Shown one piece after another: positions 23,942 through 36,192 of a stretch of 64,000 nt of DNA (position 1 is the first letter of the stretch; every line of letters starts with the position of its first letter). Position numbers and translations under genes: made by a program. The stretch spans positions 4,402,001 through 4,466,000 of the forward strand of contig OY979721.1 in the NCBI GenBank assembly GCA_963855995.1, read 5' to 3'. Source of the DNA: Muricea muricata (lineage: Eukaryota; Cnidaria; Anthozoa; Malacalcyonacea; Plexauridae). Below the pieces are notes generated by a model, which had not been told where the DNA came from, did no database searches, and worked only from the letters and a program-made list of their open reading frames with translations.

Positions 23942-25892
23942 AGACTTTCACCAAGCTGACAACAGATTTATTCTTTTGCAAACATTGTTATTTCATGACG
24001 CAGCAATGTCAGCCAACTATTTCGTGGGACTAATAGATTGTAATATTTTGTTCAATCCCAACGCTTTCTCTAAATACAACGAAAAACTGCCCGTTGACAG
24101 GTATGATTATAAACAAAATATAATACTCCCAACCGGATTTTTGCCCAGTGAATCGTTCAAATAAGAAACAAAGTTGCGGCCATATTTGTTGTTAATATCA
24201 ATTATATGAATTAATTCATATGCAAAAATAACAAACAAGAAGTAAGAGAAGCTACCTGATTCGATATCGATTGTTCGTATCATTCTGTCAAGCATTTTGA
24301 TTGGCTCTTCTCTTGCTGGCTCATTTACTCACTCGGAAATCGAAATTCTCACTCGGTGCGTTTGCGAACTGAGCATGCTAGTTTTACAAGGAGTTTTAAA
24401 CTTTCGAATTCCATTGCATTCTGTTTATTAATGCTTTCGCAATCTTTTTAAAAGAAAGCTGGTGAATTCAGACTGGTATTATATTGGTATATTGGTGAGT
24501 TACAGCGGTAATACTTTGACGTTGAACCAGTTTATAGAATCAATGCTGATTGCTGAGTAAATTTGCTCGAGTAGACCCTTCCAAAAAGTAGTTTTTCTCT
24601 AGGTAAACGCAAAACTTTCGATTCCTAGTTTGGATTTTCATTAGTTCTCACTAGTGCATTCTTTTATTGCATTGATCACTGATGAGAAAGATCCGAGCGT
24701 AAGCAAGGCGCTGGCCATGTTTTTTACACCCCCTTCAAGGTGTTTTGTACATTGGTAATAAAAAATTCAAGTTTGTGGTATTCCCTCTCAAAAAACTTGA
24801 ATTTGCCAGAAATGTTAATTTATGGGCATTTATTACCATGGTGTCAAGACAACAATATGGTGGTCATTTCTTCTGTGTTTTAATCATGAATTATTAATTA
24901 CACTTTTTAGTTAATGATATAATGATGGAATGTCATTATAGTAATATAAATTCTTATTCATTTGTATGCACTCAAACCAAATTTTGAGAAGTTTTGAAAA
25001 TTTAACCTAGTATGGTACAAGTACATCAACTGACACAATTTAAGTTCGTAAAATTGAACCAAATACTATGGTCATCATCAAAATGTTTTTAATCAAGGAA
25101 CACTTATTTAGTCATAGGAAATTGCAAGGGATTTTGAGATCGTGTCACAATCATCATGTCACAGTAAATAAATTGAAAATGAGAAAAATTTGGTATTATA
25201 TAAATTCACATATGGTATTACCAGAAATATGATATTATGAAAGTTATTATTACATAGTTGCACCATATGAAACTGAAAGGAACATGATTTTTGTGGTGTT
25301 GCTCTACACGGGGATGGTCGTCATGACGGATGTTGTATTGGGTGGTTTGGAGTGAGCATTTATTTCATTGAAAAATGGGCGTAGTCATTGTGCATGTTCA
25401 ATCAATTATCAGTGGCATAGCCAGCCTGACAATTTAGTCCTGCTATGCAAATTTTAAATTATTAATTTCTTTAGAAATTTTTTTTTTTCACAGTCAGTCA
25501 ACGTGAAAATATTTGCATAGCGGCACTAAATCTTCGGGCTGGCTATGCTACTGCTAATTATCAAAGACTTGTGAAAGCCAATGATCTATCTTGGTTGTCA
25601 TTGTCAATAATATATAACTGTATGTACAATAAAGTATATAGAGGAGCATTTCACACATTAAAATGTAAATGTATTTACTGTTCTGAAGTAAGACATGCGA
25701 CAGTAGACAACAGCAGTTTTATAGGGGGTCTGATACCCTGACACCCCACCCTTGTGATGGCCCTGACTAGCAAGCTGAAAGTACTTGATACCAACTAGGC
25801 ACAAGGAAAATCATTAAGACTCATATTATTGTTGTCTTCATGCAGATTTTTATTGGTTCTATTCCATGATGTGAGCACAGTTTTAGAAAGCA
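23942..25892. promoter_or_regulatory. Divergent interval WDR45 / membrane-protein gene
   Basis: Both genes start outwards from this 1.95-kb stretch. Around 24300-24420 there is a GC-richer segment that could be the shared core promoter. A splice-donor-like GGTGAGT at about 24493 and an acceptor-like ...GAGCACAG at 25880 suggest a 5'-UTR intron for the plus-strand gene. A relic at 24672-24710 (CTGATGA followed by GATCCGAGCG) is an eroded retroelement end. No further coding exon seen. Confidence 0.4.
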
Positions 25893-28397
25893 ATGTCTTC
25901 ATTCATTACAACAATTGGACATAATTCTAGTGATGTGCCTCCAGACATTCCCATTGCATTTACTGGATGTTTTGACGATTACAATGTTACGTCATGTGTA
26001 AGGTTAGTATCTAAATGTTAAAAATATTAAAATGTGTTTCATTTCAAGACACTATAATTGAAAATTTTAATTGCCCTCTACTTTTATCCTTCAGAGATTC
26101 TGTTTTGAGTGCTTTTGCCATTATTACTGCACTTGTCTGTGCTGTCAAGGTGATTGGATAACAAATATATACAACTGAGTTGTAGAAATGTTGTACATAA
26201 TGTTGCATAATTTAGCATTTATAGGTACAGTAAAGTGACCAGCATCATTGAGCAAAATATAAAAATTCCATTGAAAGTTTTGTCTGGTGGCCATAATTTT
26301 ATTGGGCCATTTACAAAATATGTGATGCTATGATGGGTGTCACATAAAATACCCAGGTCAACCACTTGTATTTTAATTAGTACTTAAATTTGTGTTGTGT
26401 ATGCACTGAAGGGAGGGAATATATTTTTTGAAGGGGTTACTCAAACCATCGCATACTGTCACACTGGGGAGAGGGAGTCCAAAATTGGAAAAAAGTGTCA
26501 AATATTTTGTCAATGGCTCCTACTCTGAATTTAATCAACAAAGGTTTTTTTTTAACCTTTTATCCTAAAATATTTCTCATTCTTCTTCTAAAACTTTCAT
26601 TTGGTGTTTCCAACAATTTGTTGTGAAGAATGAATATATTTACAAATGCTGTACAAATTGCCTGACATAGCTTCTGTAAGAAGGAAGTTGCCTGAAAACT
26701 GCTTGCACTGTAGACCCTCAAGTATATCTCCTGTTATTAAATAATATCAATTCTAAATTTGGTTTATTTTAATTTAACAGCTATACCATCTGTTCAGAAA
26801 TCAACATTCTTTACCTAACCAATACATTGTATTTTTCTGTGGATTGGTTGAGTGCATTCTTTGGTGCGTAAGATTTAAACCCATTAAACTGACATTACCA
26901 GAGCTGTGTCCAGGTAGAGAAATTTATTTTAAAAAATTGATTACATCAATTTTATATTTTCAGCACTGTTAATTGGATCTACCTCTGGAAGTATTCAGTG
27001 CTCTATGTCATTGAATTTCTCAAACTTCTTCAGGTACTTGATGAGCTCTTTTTAGATTTGCTACACCAGAGAGCTGAATGCACATTAAGGAGCAATTTCA
27101 GCTGACAAGTGGTGTATGCTCTTACATTTATGCTTGCACATGCAGTTATCAAACATGTCATGGGTTGATTTTCTGAGGATGTTGTGCAACCCCTTTGCAG
27201 GGATTTCAGTAATGAACTTACCACCCCCATCCCATTTACAAACACGCATTATTGTTAAAGCTTTTTGGCAAAATTACCACATAGTGCAGCTATCAACCCT
27301 TTTCAATATGACACACCAAAAATTTTTAACAGCCCTCCCCCCTCCCCCCACTCCAAGTACAAAATCTGACATGAGTTGTTTTACAGTGTGTGGTGGTATG
27401 CAGGTTCTACTGTGCCTTAGCAGCTCAGATCTACAGAAAGGATGAACTTGCTAGGTATGACAACATCATAACATAACCTGGCTTCAAATTAGCATGAGAA
27501 ATTCATTTGCAAATTTCCTTTTGTTAAATGTACCAAAAATTTCAGTTTTGAAAAGTAAAAACACAGCTTGAAGAAACACAAAATTAAGTCAATCTTTTAA
27601 CTATTCTCGATGTATCAACAACCAAAAACTGAAATAATTTCAATAGTACCCATCCCTACCATTTTACTTACTAGGGAAGGTTAAGGAAGGCTAGGGAAAA
27701 CTAGGGAAGGCTAGGGAAAGTCAGGAAGGCTAGGGAAAAGTAGGGAAGGTTAAGGAAGGCTAGGGATAACTAGCTAAGTCTAGGGAAAGTGTAGGGAAAT
27801 TGTAAGAAATGCTAGGGTTGGGTACTATTAAAATTATTGCAGTTCTCGGTTGTTGATATATCAAGAATGGCCAATTTCTGGATGTTGCTATTCATGAAAT
27901 TTTGTTTCACTTTTAAATCTTGAAGATGTGTCATTCCTGTGTCTGCTGTTGGTTTTGTCATTGCCATATTTGGAATCTGCATCAGTGGTTGGGCAACCCT
28001 GAAGAGTGACAAAGTTGACTGTGTAGGTAAGTCCTCAGCCTTTCTTGTCTTATCTGGGGATATGGATACCTATAATAATAATATTAATAAAGACTAAGTT
28101 TAGGTTATTGAATGTGCATCTCAGAGAGTTTAATTCAGATGAAATTGCTTGAAACTTTACACAAATGACCGAATCATGCTACGGTGATGAAGAAAAAACT
28201 TAGTTCGAAGCCCCAAACAATGGCGTGCACCGAATGAAGCTGGGTGATTTCCTGTATAGAAAGCATTGACTTTTGTAACGTTCTGTTTGAATTATTTTTC
28301 GTAAATGTGTTTTCCCAGCAAACCAGTGGATTCTGTTAACAATGGCTGAATTTGTGAATGCACAATTTTTCCTGGTCGCTGGATTCTTTGTAACAAG
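25893..28397 (+). CDS. Multi-pass membrane protein, 5' seven exons
   Basis: Seven exons with consistent phases: 25893-26002, 26095-26149, 26781-26863, 26964-27033, 27387-27454, 27926-28026, 28319-28397. The N-terminus (MSSFITTIGHNSSDVPPDIP) has NSS and NVT glycosylation sequons and no signal peptide. Hydrophobic segments follow: SVLSAFAIITALVCAV, IVFFCGLVECIL through NWIYLW, VLYVIEFLKLLQCVVVCRF, CVIPVSAVGFVIAIFGICIS, and WILLTMAEFVNAQFFLVAGF. That makes about five membrane spans, so a seven-span protein is likely once the 3' exons are added. The layout resembles the THH1/TOM1 (GPR137-like) family only loosely; I do not recognise the family. The last exon ends in a donor in phase 2, so the gene continues. 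Three exons at 41.6-42.5 kb on the same strand are the best candidates for its end. Confidence 0.75.
27665..27815. repeat. CTAGGGAAGG minisatellite
   Basis: About 150 bp of 10-12-bp units around CTAGGGAAGG / CTAGGGAAAA, with TTAAGGAAGG variants. It is purine-rich on the plus strand and lies in the intron between exons 5 and 6 of the membrane-protein gene. Confidence 0.85.
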
Positions 28398-31300
28398 GTA
28401 AGAATTTCATTAGAAGAAGAAGATAGGGTGAGCGCTGGCGTGGATGCTCCGCCTATTGCGTCATTTTTTATACGTGTAGCGGCGGAAGTGTACAGAAATG
28501 ACGTCGTAAAATATGCGCAAGGTGGCGTGCGCACTATGGCATAGAATACTGAAATCTGATTGGTTTTCAAAGTTGTGAGTCGTGCGCACAGAGTGATTTT
28601 TGTGCACGCATTTGTGCGCTTTTCCGCAGACATCGCACACGCAGGGCATCTCTCCACCATTTTATAGTGAGCTTTTTTTATTTGAAAACTTTCTTTCGCA
28701 GATATCGCATTCATACGATTTTTCTCCTGTATGTGTTCTAAGGTAATTTGCACGGTTACTTCAGTCTGGGAATTCTCTAGCACAAATATGACATTCGACT
28801 GGATCTTCTTATTTATAATATTTCCCTTAAACATTAGGACAAAAGCAACCGGGCATACGAATGATGAATACGAGTTATTCACTCATATCCATGCTTCTAA
28901 ATGTGTGATTAGTTTTGTTCTCTGTTACGCCGCCGCAAGCAAAATTTATAAGCGATGGGATAAAATTAAAAACTTCAGTTCGTACTGTCGTATTTTAGTT
29001 CAGACTATCATGCTGTGCTTCACTCGCTGACTTCTGACATTGGCTTTGATTTTCCATATTATAAATTTGGTAATTGTAATTAGGTAATTAAAAATGTAAT
29101 TAGGATAATCAAAACACGGGAATCGCGCTTTGAAAAGTGATCTCAAATCGACTGTAGAGTCGGAGATATTATGCCAAGACTCGGGTCTCTTTAGTTATGA
29201 CTTCGTGGGCCGGCTGAAATATAACAAGATAAACATAAATAATGTTACAGGAAATTTGATTGGCTGTACCAATTTTATGTCAGATTAATTTTTTAGCGTT
29301 AAACGTCATTATAGCAGATGTCTGTATTGGCTGTTTGATGTGCAGTATCTGATTTTATAATAAACTGTCTTGCAAAAACTGTGTTCACATTCCCACACAT
29401 TTACAAGCATTTATTAATGTCTTGTTAACAAGCTTGCAGGAGCTTTATAAAATAACAGTATTTTGCAACATTTGTGGATTAAACAAATATTTCACAATAT
29501 TTGTTTTCATCTTTGCAACACATTTGTCACAGGCATATTTCAATATTGTAATTGATTTGAGTAAAATCAGAATCACATTGGCAACCAGCAATTTGTATTT
29601 TGAACTTTATTAAGCTGTACATCTATAATTTATAATAACAGACATTTTCTGAGTTTTGATTACACAAAACCTGGTCATTTTAACAGATCTTTGCTTCAAG
29701 TATATTAAATGTTAATTTGATTCATGCATGTTATCAAGTCCCATGCATGTACACCTACACTTTAATAATATTATGAGTCTCTAAAACTATGCTTAGCTTC
29801 TCAGATTTACACAAATTATATGTATTGATATCAATAATCATAAATCAATAGAAACCAATTGGAAACATGGGTTTCTTTTATACTTATTTAAATAATTTGT
29901 TGTTACATTTGTGCTACTTTGTCAGCAGATTCTACGCAAACAATCATTTCTCATAAATTTATAAAAACCATAATCAACAAACAAACAAACTAAATTCTAC
30001 CTTCTAGCTGGGGTGGATGTGCAGTCATAATAGCTGCTGATACTGAGGAAATTAACCCACGATATTTTTCATAAAATTCGGGAAACGCTTTCCTGTTCAC
30101 AACTAAAACATCGATAATAAACATCGTTTCCTAAATATACACGATCGATCGTGATTCGAAGTGTTAAAAGTCCAATAATCCACGCAAACTAACGGAACCG
30201 GTCAAAACGTCCACTCCTTGGAATCTTCAGCGAACGATAATTTTGCAAGTATCTAGCCCACTCGTCTCATTTCAGGTTCAAAACCTCGGCAATAGTGATT
30301 TATTTTCAAAAACGTCCAGTTAAACGTGATTCGCAGCAATTAAACGATCAAAAAAGCCCAAAAACCTGTTTTTCGTAATACTATTCCTAATTTTTTTGCC
30401 CGATTGCGACGCCATCTTGGATTCTTCTATTGGGGGCATAGACCCCAAGCACCCCCGCGCGCTCGCTAATTTATTGACTGATCTCTATATATATAACTGT
30501 ATTATAAGCACATAAAGCGCCTGGGTACGAGGCTGCTAAGTATACGTCAGCAATCTAGGTCTCCTATATCTATGGTCTTGATAGATGCATCGCCGTTCAA
30601 GTGCTACAACCAATGCATGTTATAGGAGGAAAAACGTTCACAAGTTATGTACTTGAGCGTCATTTACACAAAAAGTAATAACGAAAGAAAGGCACACAAT
30701 TCTCAAATATCGTTGAATAGACTGCGGCTTCATCGGTTGAGTCGTTCTAGTTGTTACATCATCGATGATTAACAGTTTGCAACGCATCTTTTTCTGCACA
30801 AAGTTGTTAATCTGCGTGTCTCTATTTTTACAGTAAATATTCAATGATTGGTTTGTGTTATCAACGTTTCTGTGAAATTTCGGAGAATTTATAAGTTTTG
30901 ATAAATCTCTTCGAAAAGTTTTAGAGTTTTGAAGAATTTGTGCGAGGAAATGTTTGTAGCCAAATTGCACAGCCAGGAAGGCACAAGCTGCAGCAAGTCT
31001 GCTGTAAGAGTGTGCCAAGCTGTTAGCGGGATGTGTTCGCATAATTTGTTCTGGCTTGATGACAACAAGTCTGCTGCAAGTTGTCAACCGGTTTGATGTA
31101 AGTTGAGTCTCTCAAGACAAAAAATATCCGCAAACTTGATATTCAAATATTGATATTCACAAGTTGTATCAAGTCTGATTTTCACAGACCTGCTTCAACT
31201 AAAACTGGCCATGCAATAGACCAAATCGGTTTACAAATGCTCCTACCAATTTTATATGCTCGGTCATATTTGCCATTTCCACGCACACATTATTCGAACA

Positions 31301-32017
31301 ATAGGCACAGACAGTAATCGTTTCAAAGGCAAAATAGAGTCTTGAAGAATAAACTAAAAGCAGTATGTCCTTCGCTGTGGTAAAATTTAACGTTATATAG
31401 TGTTTTTCTAGTGAATTCTAGTCTTACTCCATGTCTAAAAAGTAAAAACGGGGAAGACTGCATGGGTCTTATCACCAAACAATCCAATAAACTGGAGTGA
31501 ACGTTTACATGCATGACACAATATGGACTGGATATTTGTTGAATTAGTCGTGTAAGTGTCTAGATTTTGTATATGGATTTTTATAATTATGGCCAGTGTG
31601 GCTTTTCGTGGAATTTCATTTTGTTATTTTAGCACTACAGTATGGAACACAAATACGGATTTTTCTAAACCCGATGCCTAACTCTACAAAGGCATTGCTT
31701 TAATGACCAAATCCACATCACATCTCTTACAATTTGAAAAACATAAACAAACTAGCGTGAAAACAAGCCTGCTGATGTTAAGAATGGGCTTGTATTGTTT
31801 GAGCCATTCCTTGCATGCCAGGTCAACTCGGGCATGCAAAACTTGCAACATCGTAAAAACGTAAATGACATGTGACAAAGTCATCGTAATCTATTTCAAA
31901 ATCATATGTTGTAGCATTCTATCGATATTCTGAGATGCTCAAATTTTAGATTATCGTTTTAAAGATGACGGTTTTCAAAGTGAAAGCACCCCCCATGGAA
32001 ACTCATTCAAACTGATC
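28398..32017. other. Intronic/intergenic stretch with zinc-finger relic and repeats
   Basis: Contains the C2H2 zinc-finger fragment at 28440-28905 (-) and, at about 30955-31195, a degenerate repeat of the CAAGTTG-rich family. The ORF at 30638-31087 (-) overlaps that repeat and has no recognisable domain, so I do not call it a gene. A CCATCTTGG motif is at 30410. I found no exon that would continue the membrane-protein gene. Confidence 0.5.
28440..28905 (-). pseudogene. Eroded C2H2 zinc-finger gene fragment
   Basis: Across minus-strand frames one can read VECHICAREF, then a THTGEKSYECDICERKFS linker-plus-finger, then a degraded finger CVCDVCGKAHKCVHKNH. The TGEK linker and CX2C...H spacing are those of Krueppel-type fingers, but stops and frameshifts interrupt them. 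A related fragment in the opposite orientation is at 38440-38885. Probably a decayed gene copy or part of a dispersed element. Confidence 0.6.
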
Positions 32018-34579
32018 ATGCAAATTTTACCCGACTTCTATAGTTCTTTAAAATATATTTTACAATCGCATTCTTTCAAGTACGTATACACGGATCGAAA
32101 TGGCTCCGAAGACAAAAAAAAGAACCAAACAACATCTTCTCAATCGCAAAAAAACAAATTCTCAATCGCAAAAAACATCTTCTCAATCGCAATGCTGTCG
32201 CTTGTTGTGTGTGGGGTTATTGCAGTATTTGCCAATCAACTGCTAGACGAAGGAAAACAAAGATTGGTAAATTATGTGTTTGACAAACTGTATCCAGGTT
32301 TTTTGAACATGATGAAAGGCTCGGGCTGTGCAATGCACTTGAGAGAAAGACCACATGGAAAGTACATAGCGTGGCGAGAAGAAGATATAGAAAAATTAAA
32401 AAAAGAGTTTGACAGTTTTGAAGAGTCTGAAGAGGTTGTAAACGTCGTGTACCTAGTCGGGGTGCCTGGTTCTGGAAAGACAGAGCTGGCTAGACAATTC
32501 GGAAAGTCCATGTATTGCAAACGAAATGGGGCTCCTGTTGTCGTGACACTGAATATTGAGAATCTACATCAGCTTAAAATGACTTTAGGCTGGTCTATAT
32601 GGCATATAGAAGAAGCATCACAACAACATAGCAAAGATATCGAGAGTCTGCTAAATACCGAAGTTGATGTTCTCTTTCATCAGCTTAAAGAATTACTGAA
32701 GAAACGGCCTCGGTGGCTGCTTATCATAGATAACGTCAGAGTTCCAAACGTTATACAGAAAGACATGTACCAGCAACTTCCAATCCCAGGACCAAATGAG
32801 CGATGGGGAACCGGAAAGATGCTTATAACAGCCCAAAGCTCTCTAGTCCGAGATAGAAGTTATGGCAGGTATTTTAGAACCTTACAAAATACAGGACTAA
32901 CCCTTCCCGACGCCACGAACTTCCTGCGTGAACTGGTAAATGAAAGCAGCCGCTGTGATGCAACTGTTATCAACAAAATTGTCGAGAAGCTGGAGCTTTT
33001 ACCTCTATCTATCGTGGCAGCTAGCGAGAGCATTCGAAGCGAGATGAAAACCAGCACAACTTACCGTTGTGGAAACTGCTTATCAGAGTATTCTGCAGCG
33101 TTTAGCATTTTATCTGCGCAAAATAGAACTGTAGCTGGTTATAACCTCTCCCTGTTGGCTGCTTTGAATTTAACTATTATGAATACGCTGGAAGTACATT
33201 CAAAGGTCTATCACGATTTTATTGCTTTGATTGGGTTTACTACGGTCGACCGAAGAACTATAAGAGTAGAGCACGTTAAAGGATACCTAACGAAGATGGG
33301 TCACACTCGTGAACAGTGTGAGAAAATATTGGACTTTCCGTTAGTTTATTTCTCGGAAACGAAGCAAGTTTTTCGCGTTCATCAAGTTGTCAGTCACGCA
33401 TTCAGGGAAGCAGTAAACCAAATCAACACTGACGAGGCATTGCAACGGACTCTGCAGAGTATATCCCATTACTTTGCTGTCCACCACAAGTCAGATTTCC
33501 GTTCTAGCTATGAAATTGAACATCATTACGTAGACTTATTGCAAAGCTTGCCAACTCGCTGTACATACCTAGATACTTGTCTAATTGCACCTTATTCTGA
33601 AGACCTCGGTAGTGTTATTACTGTTCTTTTTTCGGCATATCCTCACTATTCGCGATACCATGAGAAACCCGACTGCTCTAAATTAGATACGTTTTTGGAC
33701 CGGCTTCGTTCTGCACCAGTGTATCGTAATCGGATATTAGTGCAGTTGGAATTTCGTGGCTACCAAGCTTTGTCTATATGCTATAGTAAATCAGACAGAG
33801 TAGATGGATCTTATTTGGCAGCCACAATTGCTTTACGCTTAATTAAAGAAGTCGCACCAGCCGAATTGCACACAATACCCGCGTCCTGGTTTCTATTAAA
33901 CCTAAACAGTTTCCCCGGCGGAGAATCACTTTATAATCATGTCACCTTCTTTCTACTATTTCCACATTATTTGAAATTTCCTTATAATACTGACGAGATT
34001 CGCCGTAAGCTGTGCTTATCGTTAAATGAAATCGCCCGTATTCTATTTCCAAGACAAGCAGAAAGCGTACGACAGTATTGCAATCCAGATTTCAACGACG
34101 TCGAACGAAACAGGGAATTAATTGATCAAGATTCAAGTTATAGAGATTTTTTCTATAGTAAGATTAATCGCTATAGACCGTTCATAAGGAAGCGCCATAC
34201 CTCGTTGACAACAAATATTTGGTTTGCTTCAGAGAACGTTACTCCGTATGGTAAATGTACTGCTGAAAATAAGGTGTCGTTCTCAGGCAGTTTGTACATA
34301 GGAGCTCTTAAATTTTGTGTTGGTTACGGTGAGCGTGTCGACAGAAAAACACTTGACATGACAGTACACAAGTATAGATCAGCCTTGGTTTTCTTTGAGT
34401 GGGTAGACAAAAAGCATATGCAATTGAATTGGCGAAATAGCAGTATGAATTGTCAATCCATAAAAGATGAGTTGATGACTGAACTGCAAAAACCAAGTGT
34501 AATGAAAACGAGCATGAAATCTTTTCATGAGAAACTTTTGTTGTTTGCTGACAATTACTGTGCTTCCTTCACAAAATAA
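32018..34579 (+). CDS. Intronless STAND/NB-ARC-type P-loop ATPase with N-terminal membrane segment
   Basis: An uninterrupted 853-codon ORF in a region with no other long ORFs. Order of features: a polar Ser/Gln/Lys-rich N-terminus with repeated SQSQKN/FSIAKN blocks, a hydrophobic span (about residues 54-72, IAMLSLVVCGVIAVFA), Walker A GVPGSGKT (about 148-155), Walker B/kinase-2 RWLLIIDNV (about 232-240), a RNBS-B-like MLITAQS (about 268) and a GLPL-like LELLPLSIVAAS (about 324-335). Then come a winged-helix-like stretch and about 450 helical residues without LRR, WD40 or obvious TPR repeats. These motifs in this order define the NB-ARC/AP-ATPase group of STAND NTPases, which switch by nucleotide-driven oligomerisation in innate immunity and cell death. 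Function here is inferred. The start is the first ATG; the membrane anchor is unusual for the group. It lies in the gap between two exon blocks of the membrane-protein gene. It could be an intron-less cnidarian NLR-like gene or a retrocopy. Confidence 0.8.
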   Translation: MQILPDFYSSLKYILQSHSFKYVYTDRNGSEDKKKNQTTSSQSQKNKFSIAKNIFSIAMLSLVVCGVIAVFANQLLDEGKQRLVNYVFDKLYPGFLNMMKGSGCAMHLRERPHGKYIAWREEDIEKLKKEFDSFEESEEVVNVVYLVGVPGSGKTELARQFGKSMYCKRNGAPVVVTLNIENLHQLKMTLGWSIWHIEEASQQHSKDIESLLNTEVDVLFHQLKELLKKRPRWLLIIDNVRVPNVIQKDMYQQLPIPGPNERWGTGKMLITAQSSLVRDRSYGRYFRTLQNTGLTLPDATNFLRELVNESSRCDATVINKIVEKLELLPLSIVAASESIRSEMKTSTTYRCGNCLSEYSAAFSILSAQNRTVAGYNLSLLAALNLTIMNTLEVHSKVYHDFIALIGFTTVDRRTIRVEHVKGYLTKMGHTREQCEKILDFPLVYFSETKQVFRVHQVVSHAFREAVNQINTDEALQRTLQSISHYFAVHHKSDFRSSYEIEHHYVDLLQSLPTRCTYLDTCLIAPYSEDLGSVITVLFSAYPHYSRYHEKPDCSKLDTFLDRLRSAPVYRNRILVQLEFRGYQALSICYSKSDRVDGSYLAATIALRLIKEVAPAELHTIPASWFLLNLNSFPGGESLYNHVTFFLLFPHYLKFPYNTDEIRRKLCLSLNEIARILFPRQAESVRQYCNPDFNDVERNRELIDQDSSYRDFFYSKINRYRPFIRKRHTSLTTNIWFASENVTPYGKCTAENKVSFSGSLYIGALKFCVGYGERVDRKTLDMTVHKYRSALVFFEWVDKKHMQLNWRNSSMNCQSIKDELMTELQKPSVMKTSMKSFHEKLLLFADNYCASFTK

Positions 34580-34941
34580 ACGTGACGGAACTTCATATAA
34601 TATTTCACAAGTGGTATATAAGTATAATGAACTTGTATCGCACGGGATCGTACTCCTCTAGTACTAAAGTATTAATCGACGAGGTTCTCCAAGCTACAGG
34701 TCTACAAAGCGAAGAGACAAAAGAAGTAACAGAGATTCTAAAAGAAATTATAGATGCCACCATACAGGATGAAAGAAAAGGCGCATATTCTTTTTTTGAT
34801 AACATTTCCCTTCTTTTTATATGATTAAAAATTACGCGAAAACTTTTATGGTCTCCTTTGAAAGAGACTCCAAAACATTATATAGAAGTTTATTACAGAA
34901 TTTTTATATCTGCCTTATTTCGGGAAATATTTTCATATGGA

Positions 34942-35231
34942 ATCTTAAGTTGTCCGCCATCTTGGATATTTGTGGATATGCGCGATACGTCACAACTGGG
35001 ATCACGCGATTTTTTTTTCTTACGACACAATGGCTAATATGCTCTCATAACCGCATGTACGGCAAGTGTTTCGCATTTTAGCACGGACAGACGGACTGAG
35101 AAGATTTCAGATAATATTTGATTGTTGGTAGGTGTTGAGGAGAAGCTTTGAATGGCTTATCCCTGTTGTAACGTCACCAAAACATTGTTAATAAGTTTAA
35201 AAATTAATCCAAGATGGCGGACAGTTGGTTT
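34942..35231. mobile_element. MITE with CCGCCATCTTGG termini
   Basis: The left end AAGTTGTCCGCCATCTTGGA is answered at the right by TCCAAGATGGCGGACAGTT, about 290 bp across. The interior has no coding potential. The terminal CCGCCATCTTGG equals a YY1-type motif, which is probably coincidental to its being a transposon end. Confidence 0.65.
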
Positions 35232-35349
35232 ATGTGAGAATATCTCCCAAAGTAAAAATGCTATAAAAATTTTGGGAAAGACTTCTATTTATTGTTTTAG
35301 TGTCTCATTCAAATGAGCCAATAAAATTTTTTGTTGCCATTTCCTTTTA

Positions 35350-35812
35350 AGCCGGTTTTCCACTTGGCGACTTTGTTCGGGTGACGCGAAGCGAACACAA
35401 GAATTCGGCAACATGATTGGTTAAAATTGGTTGGCGAAAAAATTCGCCGCGAACAAGCACCCGATTCGAACGTTATAACCAATTATTGTATCCAATGAAT
35501 TATTGGGATTATCACGGTTAGGGTTTGGGTCAGGGTTCATTTTATATGCATGAAATGACAATTCTAATAACCAATGGAATTATCAAACGTTGTAACCAGT
35601 AATTTTATTGGGATACAACGTTTGGATTGGCTGGACAGAATAAGTAGGAACCGTTCCCACTTTTTTTCGGTTCGCGCGAGCAAATTCGCGGTAATTAGGC
35701 CATGTTTCGCTAAATGTCGGTGTTGAGCCCTTAACAATACCATAAACTTAAGTAAACCGCTGACTAGAATTGAAAGGAACGAGATTCGCCAAGTGGAACA
35801 CAGACTTTAGTT
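35350..35812. mobile_element. MITE with TTAAGCCGGTTTTCCACTT ends
   Basis: Left end TTAAGCCGGTTTTCCACTTG..., right end CGCCAAGTGGAACACAGACTTTA, imperfect inverted repeats bounding about 460 bp. The ends resemble those of the shorter element at 38282-38429, indicating one family. No ORF. Confidence 0.65.
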
Positions 35813-35882
35813 AGCATGTGCTTACGTTTTCACGTGTATTCTCGTCAATAATCTGGCCTAACCAGTGACGGAATTAATTAAT

Positions 35883-35916
35883 CTTGTAATGTAATGTAAT
35901 GTAATGTAATGTAAAA
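35883..35916. repeat. (TAATG)n microsatellite
   Basis: Six to seven uninterrupted copies of the pentamer TAATG. Confidence 0.9.
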
Positions 35917-36159
35917 CTTTATTTAAGGACGCTGGCTCTGTCAGCAATTTGCTGGTTTGCACAGAGGGCGTCAACCAATTTAATTATTTACATCAAAGGG
36001 AAAGAAACGAGAGGCTATTTCCCGTAATATTTCTTACATATTTCTGGTATGACCAATAGCAATTATCATTAGCTATCGTTGCGTTTAATTATATTTTTAG
36101 TGCAAAGTTTCAAAGAAACTTTGCAGTATTGTGATGAGTGGCGAAAATTCAAATCAGTC

Positions 36160-36192
36160 AGGCAGTCAGTCAGTCAGTCAGTCAGTCAGTCA
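36160..36192. repeat. (CAGT)n microsatellite
   Basis: About eight copies of the tetramer CAGT, followed at 36204-36211 by a G-rich run. Confidence 0.9.

Noticed and set aside
30638-31087. 149-codon minus-strand ORF
   Set aside because: Overlaps the CAAGTTG-type dispersed repeat, has no family motif and no splice context.
32130-32190. CRISPR-like short repeats (TCTCAATCGCAAAAAA)
   Set aside because: A local in-frame duplication inside the ATPase ORF in a eukaryotic genome; no array.
34582-34824. Second gene directly after the ATPase
   Set aside because: Starts with GTG in another frame, 80 codons, no domain; more likely former coding tail or chance.
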